Below, one piece after another: positions 30,695 through 35,741 of a stretch of DNA of 35,741 nucleotides (its first letter is position 1; each line of letters starts with the position of its first letter). The notes beneath the pieces were generated by a model. The model had not been told where the DNA came from. It ran no database searches and was given only the letters and a program-made list of their open reading frames with translations. The stretch spans positions 1 to 35,741 of the forward strand of contig JAJZJN010000010.1 of assembly GCA_021851165.1 (NCBI GenBank), in the 5' to 3' direction. Source of the stretch: Actinomycetes bacterium. Its GTDB lineage: Bacteria; Actinomycetota; Acidimicrobiia; Acidimicrobiales; JAJZJN01. The translations under genes were made by a program, and so were the position numbers.

Positions 30695-31381
30695 TCACTC
30701 ACCGCGCTTGACGAATGCGTCGGCGACAATGTGAACGGCGGAGACCAGGTGCATCCCGATAGCGTCGAGACGATGGAGTAGCTCACGCTGGCGCAACGTC
30801 CGCATCGTGAACTCGCCACCGAAGAGCGCTGCGATCTCATCCTCGTGAACTAGACGCACGCGATTGGCCGATCGCTGGGCTGTGATGATCTGCGGAGAGG
30901 TGGCTTCGGGAGACTCGACGATGCTCTGGACCGCAGACCGGGTGTCGTGCACAGCGACAGCGAGGGCGTCGAGCACTCGTGAGAGTGCCTGCGCGTCGTG
31001 CGCGTTGAACAGGTCCCATTCTCTTACGAAGTCCCTGAGGCCATCTAGGACCTGGTCTATGGATCGCGAGAGCCGGTAAAGGTCCTCCCGGTCTATCGGG
31101 GTGACGAGAGCGCGTCCGAGCGCTGCAACCAGGTCGGCCCGGAGGTCGTCGCCCTCATGCTCTATGTCGCGCATCCGTTCGGTTGCTTCGGCATGGGGAA
31201 CGTTCCCAGCGAGCATGGATTTGACCAGCTCTATGCCATCGGAGTCGACGTCCAGGTGGTGGAGGAGTATTGCCACGAGGTCCCGGCCTGCGCTGGGTCC
31301 GAGCTCGCGCATGAAGCGAGTCAAGCGGTGCCATAGGTTGATCGGGCTGGCTGCCCGGCCGTGGGAGGCAGATTCGTTCAC
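30695..31381 (-). CDS. DUF47/PhoU-like phosphate transport regulator
   Basis: The 228-aa protein is all helical with the UPF0111/DUF47 pattern (AGNVPHAEATERMRDIEHEGDDLRADLVAALGRALVTPIDREDLYRLSRSIDQVLDGLRD, then RLVHEDEIAALFGGE). Such proteins are PhoU relatives usually encoded with Pit transporters and thought to regulate them. GTG 31381 overlaps the transporter stop (GTGA), so the two are a translational unit. The DREDLYRLSRSIDQVLD core contains acidic residues for metal binding as in PhoU. Confidence 0.88.
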   Translation of the reverse strand: MNESASHGRAASPINLWHRLTRFMRELGPSAGRDLVAILLHHLDVDSDGIELVKSMLAGNVPHAEATERMRDIEHEGDDLRADLVAALGRALVTPIDREDLYRLSRSIDQVLDGLRDFVREWDLFNAHDAQALSRVLDALAVAVHDTRSAVQSIVESPEATSPQIITAQRSANRVRLVHEDEIAALFGGEFTMRTLRQRELLHRLDAIGMHLVSAVHIVADAFVKRGE

Positions 31382-32349
31382 CGGAGGATCCTAACGGCCT
31401 CTCCGACGGCGGCTGCAAGTGTCACCGATACAGGAAGCGTCACGACCCAGGCGATCCCGATTGCAGTGGCGTCTCCCCACTGGACTCGCCGCGGTGATAC
31501 CCGTGCTCCGGTTCCAAGAAGAGCAGCGGTCGCTGCCTGTGTGGACGAGATCGGGTACCCGAGCCACGAGAAGATGAGGACCACTCCCGATGCACAGAAG
31601 GTCACTCCGATGGCGGTATCGGAGCGGACCTGCACCATGCGCTCCGACACCCGGGCCGCTACCTGGCGCAACGACAGGAGTATCCCCGGTGCGAAGCAGA
31701 CTGCCAGCGCGATCTGGCCAAGGAGCGATGCCCTGATCTCGCCACTTACCGATCCGGTTGCAACTGCCATGATGGCCACCAGCTTCTCTGCATCGTTGGA
31801 CGAGTAGGCAAACGACTCGAAAAGGAATCCGAGACGCTCGGCGTTCCTCCTGGCGCGCCTCGGAAGCGCTGGAGGACGGACACGCTGCTCGAAGCTCGCA
31901 GCCGCGAACCCGGCGGCGGCGGCCCCGAGAGGTGCCACGAGGCCGGCGAGCAGGACTGCGCCAACGACTCCCCAGTGCACCGGCAGGCCGAACCCGAGCC
32001 CAGCTCCGACGATGGTGCCCGTGAGCGCCAAGGTCACGCTTGTCGGCAGCCCCCGATGGCTCAGTATGAAAACCACAGCGAGGGCGCACAGCACAGCCAC
32101 GAGGAAGGCCAGGGATCCTCCGGCCTTCTCGAATGCCACGAGACCTCGTGCAAGGGTCGTTGCAACGGCAGTCCCCACCAGGAAAGGGCCGAGTCCTACG
32201 AGCGTGGAGAGGACTGCCACTGCCATGGCGGGCGATACGGTGGTGGTCCTCGTGTTGAGCGATACCAGGGTGGAGCCGTCGTTCGAGCCGCTGACGAGCG
32301 ATGTTGCAAGTGCGGCAGCGACGAGCAGGCCTACCCCTAGAATGCCCAT
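31378..32349 (-). CDS. Pit-family inorganic phosphate transporter
   Basis: The 323-aa membrane protein has about ten hydrophobic segments and the duplicated PiT motif in divergent form: SGSNDGSTLVS near the N-terminus and AYSSNDAEKLVAIMA in the C-terminal half, plus SHRGLPTSVTLALTGTIVGAGLG and YPISSTQAATAALLG, the two P-[IT]-S-[ST] repeats of Pit. It probably imports phosphate (or metal phosphate) with protons or sodium. ATG 32349 has no obvious ribosome binding site. It is coupled to the DUF47 gene. Confidence 0.85.
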   Translation of the reverse strand: MGILGVGLLVAAALATSLVSGSNDGSTLVSLNTRTTTVSPAMAVAVLSTLVGLGPFLVGTAVATTLARGLVAFEKAGGSLAFLVAVLCALAVVFILSHRGLPTSVTLALTGTIVGAGLGFGLPVHWGVVGAVLLAGLVAPLGAAAAGFAAASFEQRVRPPALPRRARRNAERLGFLFESFAYSSNDAEKLVAIMAVATGSVSGEIRASLLGQIALAVCFAPGILLSLRQVAARVSERMVQVRSDTAIGVTFCASGVVLIFSWLGYPISSTQAATAALLGTGARVSPRRVQWGDATAIGIAWVVTLPVSVTLAAAVGEAVRILR

Positions 32350-32484
32350 CGGACGGCCTGTAAGGGTTTCGGCACCTCAGCAATGGGCGGGTTCACGTTC
32401 GGCCCTCTCGTCGTGTGGGAAGTCGCTGTGCTCGGCTGGCCCGGGCATGACGATGTTATCCAGAGGACTCGATTCGCGAACGGA

Positions 32485-33633
32485 TCAGCTGTGCGTCCAG
32501 GTTGGGTTGTCGGCAGCGAGATAGTGCAACCGCTCGAGCACCATCCCCACCTGGCGCTGGCTCACCGCTCCTATGACATGCTGGTCTGCGCCGACGAGTG
32601 CAACCAGAGGATGGTCGCTTAGGAGCCGCAGGATCTCTAGCGCGTCGGCGTCGGAGGGTTCCTGGGGCAACGAGCTCATGGGCCTCATGACGTCGCCTGC
32701 GGTGGTGTGGAGCCGCTGGCGCTCCGGCACTGCCAGTGCATCGGCTGCTAGAACCATTCCGACGGTATGGCCGTGGTCTTCGACGGGCACGGCATCCACA
32801 TGATGCCTGGCGAACTCGGAATTGACGAGCCAGCCGACCGAGGTGTCGGAAGTCACCGGGGCAGCATGCTCGGTGAGAAGGACGGAAGCAGGCTTGCCCT
32901 TCAAGACCTGCTCTACCCACGCCCTGGTTGCCTCTGATCTTGCACCTTCGAAGAGCATGTAGCCGATCAACCCGAGCCACAGACCTTCGACCAGGCCACC
33001 TCTCACCATCAGCAACTCGAGCACGCCAAGGCCGATCAGCCCACCGCCGAGGCCGGCACCTGCCCTGGCTGAGATCCGAATTGCCCGGGGGCGGTCCTTC
33101 GTGATCCTCCAGGCAACGGCCTCGAGCAGGTGGCCACCGTCCAAGGGTGCTGCAGGTACGAGGTTGAACCCGCCGAGTAGGAGGTTAAGCCAGGCGGCCT
33201 CGCCGGTCACCTGGGCTATGGCAGCCAGGTTGGCGCCGTCAGCGAGCCCCGTCGCCCCCCACAGCCCCAAGGCCAGCACGAGGTTAACCGTGGGGCCGAT
33301 CAGCGTGAAGAGGAATTCGTCGAGGGGGTTGGTCGGGTCCGATGCGGTGGTGGCACCACCGAAGATGTAGAGGGTGATCGCCGACACACGTAGCTTCCTT
33401 GCCCGCCCCATTACGGCATGGCCGAGCTCGTGGAGGAGGATCGAGCCGAGCAGGATAATGGTCGCGGCAACTGCCATGGCTACTGCCACCCCGTCCGAAC
33501 GGTGGTGGAACACCGTGGTGTAGCGGGCCCAGAAGCTCCAGACGACCAGGATGGAAAGCAGGATCCACGACGGGGTTATCTCCACCGGGATCCCGAATAG
33601 GCGACCCAGTCTTATCCGGTGTCCTTGAGGCAT
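32485..33633 (-). CDS. site-2-protease-family (M50) zinc metalloprotease with CBS domains
   Basis: This is a multi-pass membrane protease that would cut substrates inside the bilayer. HELGH at residues 68-72 (LLHELGHAVMG) and LDGGH with D165 give the zinc site; TPSWILLSILVVWSFW and other segments are transmembrane. The C-terminal part (about residues 250-365) carries two CBS-like repeats (LLTEHAAPVTSDTSVGWLVN, DVMRPMSSLPQEPSDADALEILRLLSDHPLVALV) that may bind adenylates. It is 382 aa. ATG 33633 is preferred as the start; an earlier in-frame start at 33717 has no family support. Similar proteins are common in actinobacteria; substrate unknown. Confidence 0.88.
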   Translation of the reverse strand: MPQGHRIRLGRLFGIPVEITPSWILLSILVVWSFWARYTTVFHHRSDGVAVAMAVAATIILLGSILLHELGHAVMGRARKLRVSAITLYIFGGATTASDPTNPLDEFLFTLIGPTVNLVLALGLWGATGLADGANLAAIAQVTGEAAWLNLLLGGFNLVPAAPLDGGHLLEAVAWRITKDRPRAIRISARAGAGLGGGLIGLGVLELLMVRGGLVEGLWLGLIGYMLFEGARSEATRAWVEQVLKGKPASVLLTEHAAPVTSDTSVGWLVNSEFARHHVDAVPVEDHGHTVGMVLAADALAVPERQRLHTTAGDVMRPMSSLPQEPSDADALEILRLLSDHPLVALVGADQHVIGAVSQRQVGMVLERLHYLAADNPTWTHS

Positions 33634-33770
33634 CACATGTCCCAGGCTAGGGGTAACACGGACCTCGTGTTGCCCGGGGCTGGTCGGGCGAGGTCCACGA
33701 AGGGATGCCGGGAGCAAGCAGGCCAGGAGACGGCAGAGTGCTGCCGAGCACGGGGACGGGCGGCACAGTA

Positions 33771-35024
33771 ATGTTAGGCATGCCTAATATTGCTCCTGAG
33801 GCGGAGCGGCGTCGCCGGATCGATCCGGCGTTCTGGCTGCCGGCGTCGACGATCCTGGTGGGCGCGTACAACCAGGCTGCAATAGGTGTAGTTCTCGGTG
33901 TTGTCGAGACGCGCTGGCATCTGTCGCCAGGGCAGGTCTCCGTCCTTGCCACTGCCGAGGTGGGGGGAATGCTCCTCGGATCGCCGCTGGCAGGTCTCGT
34001 AGCCGACCGCTTCGGTCGGCGTCGGGTCTTCCTGGCAGATCTCGGTGTGTTCGTGCTGGCGGCGCTCGCAAGCGGCCTTGCCCCCGGCTTTGCCACTCTT
34101 GTCGTGGCCCGGCTGGTATTGGGCCTCGCGGTGGGAGCTGACTACACGGTGTCGCTTGTTTACCTGGCCGAATCAGCCCCCAGTCATAGGCGGGGGCGCT
34201 GGATGGCGGCAGGGCTGTGGGGTGCGAACCTCGGCATGCTCAGCGCGTACGGCCTTGGAGCGGTGCTGCTACGTGCTTCGTGGGGATGGCGTGGTGTACT
34301 CGTCGCAGGGGCATTCCTGGCACTACCCGGATACGCGGCGCGCCGCCGGGTGGCGGAGAGTCCCGCGTTCCACCGAAGCCCTCATCGCGGGGCGAGCGCG
34401 ATCACGATCGCACGCCACGGTGTATCTGGTGCGAATCTTCGTCGCCAGGTCGTGCCAATGCTGGCGGCGTTCAGCTATCAGACAGGGGACCAGGGCCTGA
34501 CGCTTTTCCTGCCGGTGATCCTGGCGGAGGTCCTGACTGCGAAGGCGGCAGGTGGTGCGACTGCGGCGCTCGCGGTCAAGGCTCTCACCATACCGGCTTC
34601 GCTGGCCACGGTGTTCCTGGTGGACCGCTTGGGTCGGCGTCGTCTACAGGTCGGGGGCTTTGCCCTAAGAGGGCTTGCGCTGGCTACCGTCGCAGCCGGC
34701 ATTGCCATGTCGTGGCTGGGGCCGCTCGCTGTGGCTGCTCTGTTGGCGCTCGCTCTGGCAGCAGGTGCGAGTGGTCCGGACAAGACGACGGCTATCGTCC
34801 CGACCGAGGTGGTTGGTGACGGGACGCGCGGCATCGGTCAGGGCCTGACCCAGGCCACTGGACGCCTGGGTGGCATGGTGGGTCCTGTGGGCTACGTCTT
34901 CCTCGCACATGCGTTCGGGCTCGGAGCTGGTCTCGCCTGGTTTGCATGCTTCTCTCTCTTCGGGGGCTTCGTGTCCCGCTACCTGCCCGAGACGTCGGGA
35001 GTGGAGCTGGATCTCATTACCTGA
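33771..35024 (+). CDS. MFS transporter
   Basis: The 417-aa protein has about twelve membrane segments and the MFS loop motif ADRFGRRRVF between helices 2 and 3, repeated in weaker form as VDRLGRRRLQV in the second half, and ends YLPETSG, which resembles the sugar/metabolite porter signature PETKG. The closest type appears to be the metabolite:H+ or sugar porter group. Substrate cannot be told. ATG 33771 and ATG 33780 are possible starts, neither with a clear ribosome binding site. It is divergent from the M50 gene. A DtxR/MntR-like palindrome at the start suggests metal-dependent control. Confidence 0.88.
   Translation: MLGMPNIAPEAERRRRIDPAFWLPASTILVGAYNQAAIGVVLGVVETRWHLSPGQVSVLATAEVGGMLLGSPLAGLVADRFGRRRVFLADLGVFVLAALASGLAPGFATLVVARLVLGLAVGADYTVSLVYLAESAPSHRRGRWMAAGLWGANLGMLSAYGLGAVLLRASWGWRGVLVAGAFLALPGYAARRRVAESPAFHRSPHRGASAITIARHGVSGANLRRQVVPMLAAFSYQTGDQGLTLFLPVILAEVLTAKAAGGATAALAVKALTIPASLATVFLVDRLGRRRLQVGGFALRGLALATVAAGIAMSWLGPLAVAALLALALAAGASGPDKTTAIVPTEVVGDGTRGIGQGLTQATGRLGGMVGPVGYVFLAHAFGLGAGLAWFACFSLFGGFVSRYLPETSGVELDLIT
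33774..33787. promoter_or_regulatory. DtxR/MntR-like palindrome over the MFS gene start
   Basis: TTAGGCATGCCTAA is a perfect 14-bp palindrome, and three of the next four flanking pairs also match. TTAGG/CCTAA half-sites are characteristic of DtxR-family metal-dependent repressors (DtxR, IdeR, MntR). It lies over the alternative start codons at 33771 and 33780, next to TAATGT (33769-33774), a possible -10. It is AT-rich compared with the surroundings. Confidence 0.5.
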
Positions 35025-35117
35025 GGTTCGGGCAACATGCAACTGGTGAGGTAGATGTGGAGGCGGCTGCAGCTCCTTGAAGCGCCGAGCTTGCGCAAAG
35101 ACGGCAATCGCGACTGA

Positions 35118-35741
35118 TCAGCCGGCCGTAGTGGGCACGGTCCTGCTGTCACCCGGCGCCAGCGTGATCAGGGCTCCGTGATGCCAGAGGCTCACGCGTA
35201 CCGGCTGGGGCTCGGAGGTCTCCGGTCCCAGGGTTTTGCCAGCCTCCCGAGCAGGTGCAGCGTGGATGCTATAGGTGGTCGAGGAAGACGTGATGTCGAC
35301 GACAACCCGCTCACCACGGATGGCAAGCTGGAACTTCAGGCGATCCCATCCGGGCGGCAGGCGCGGAGAGAGCTTTGGTGCGCCATCGTCGCCGGGGTCT
35401 CTGAGGCCGCCGAAGCCCATGACGACAGATATCCATCCACCGGCACAGGCTGCGATGTGTATCCCAGAGCGCACGTCCTGGTGGATGTTGTTGATGTCCA
35501 TGAGTGCGCTGCGCCTGGCATACGAGCGGGCCTTGTCGAGATCGCCGAGCTCGGCTGCGACGACCGCATGGGTGGCAGGAGAGAGCGACGAGTCGTGGAC
35601 TGTGATGGGCTCGTAGTACGCGAAGTCCCGCAGTTTCTCCTCGGGGGTGAAGCTGTCGGCGAACAGGTGGAGGGCCAGGACGATGTCCGCCTGCTTGACG
35701 ATCTGGTGGCGGTAGAGGGTCATGGGATGGTAATGAAGCAG
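35118..35741 (-). CDS. GH65-family glycoside phosphorylase, C-terminal part (cut by right edge)
   Basis: The frame is open to the window edge, so the 5' part is missing; the upstream codons (LLHYHP) keep the family pattern before MTLYRHQIVKQADIVLALHLF. YYEPITVHDSSLSPATHAVVAAELGDLDKARSYARRSALMDINNI and HIAACAGGWISVVMGFGGL are characteristic of GH65 (maltose, trehalose, kojibiose phosphorylases), and the C-terminal beta domain with LPPGWDRLKFQLAIRGERVVVDI follows. The catalytic acid lies upstream of the visible part. The exact disaccharide is unknown. The stop is 35118. Confidence 0.88.
   Translation of the reverse strand: MLHYHPMTLYRHQIVKQADIVLALHLFADSFTPEEKLRDFAYYEPITVHDSSLSPATHAVVAAELGDLDKARSYARRSALMDINNIHQDVRSGIHIAACAGGWISVVMGFGGLRDPGDDGAPKLSPRLPPGWDRLKFQLAIRGERVVVDITSSSTTYSIHAAPAREAGKTLGPETSEPQPVRVSLWHHGALITLAPGDSRTVPTTAG

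Noticed and set aside
33813..33830. Perfect 18-bp palindrome CGCCGGATCGATCCGGCG inside the MFS gene
   Set aside because: It falls in codon phase (R-R-I-D-P-A) within a GC-rich coding stretch where chance palindromes are more likely, and it is not at a promoter position.
35025..35117. Terminator or small RNA between the MFS gene and the GH65 gene
   Set aside because: No stem-loop of useful length or T-run is visible in this 93-bp stretch.

Overview
The window is a gene-dense, high-GC actinobacterial chromosome segment. The evidence is a division and cell-wall (dcw) cluster with no ftsA between ftsQ and ftsZ, the downstream order pgeF-yggS-sepF-yggT-divIVA, a MurE with the DNPR signature of meso-diaminopimelate-adding enzymes, many GTG and TTG starts, and several genes that look leaderless. 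The gene set would fit an Acidimicrobiia-like lineage, but the sequence alone does not fix the taxon.

Layout. (1) 1-5642: molybdenum cofactor genes: a TorD/DmsD-type chaperone (left edge, starting in a 15-bp tandem repeat), mobA, moaE-moeA-mogA, and divergently moaD-moaA. moaC is not in the window. (2) 5747-21972: the dcw cluster, mraZ-rsmH-ftsL-ftsI-murE-mraY-murD-ftsW-murG-murC-murB-ftsQ-ftsZ-pgeF-yggS, nearly all with 1-4 bp start/stop overlaps or short gaps. murF is absent from its usual place between murE and mraY. A TTGACC-N17-TAGAGT promoter overlapped by 10-bp-phased GTGGGG boxes precedes mraZ, and a second sigma70-like promoter precedes ftsZ. (3) 21985-24616: a strong hairpin, then sepF, yggT, divIVA and an FxsA-family gene. 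(4) 24670-27807, minus strand: a four-gene operon of an ArsR-rhodanese fusion regulator, DsrE-like protein, sulfide:quinone-reductase-like flavoprotein and PIG-L/LmbE deacetylase, apparently for reactive sulfur or low-molecular-weight thiols. (5) 27864-32349, minus strand: a phosphoribosyltransferase-hydrolase fusion, an erythromycin-esterase-family protein, a DUF47/PhoU-like protein and a Pit-type phosphate transporter. (6) 32485-35741: a site-2 protease with CBS domains, an MFS transporter with a DtxR/MntR-like palindrome over its start, and the C-terminal part of a GH65 glycoside phosphorylase cut by the right edge.

How the genes work together: MurE, MurD, MurC and MurB make the cytoplasmic precursor, MraY and MurG make lipid I and II, and FtsW with FtsI polymerise and cross-link at the septum organised by FtsZ, SepF, FtsQ and FtsL. 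DivIVA marks poles and septa. MraZ probably autoregulates the cluster. The Moco genes cover cyclisation (MoaA), dithiolene formation (MoaD/MoaE), adenylation and Mo insertion (MogA, MoeA) and nucleotide addition (MobA), with the TorD-like chaperone for an off-window molybdoenzyme.

A recurrent oddity is short, near-perfect tandem repeats (9, 15, 15, 21 and 27 bp, all multiples of three) inside coding sequence at protein ends or linkers, plus a 10-bp repeat in an intergenic region. No gap exceeds 300 bp. The largest are 19031-19270 (ftsZ promoter region), 5643-5841 (moaD/mraZ divergent region), 1631-1825 (mobA/moaE divergent region) and 23903-24082, in which I see nothing convincing. I saw no tRNA, rRNA, CRISPR array or insertion sequence.
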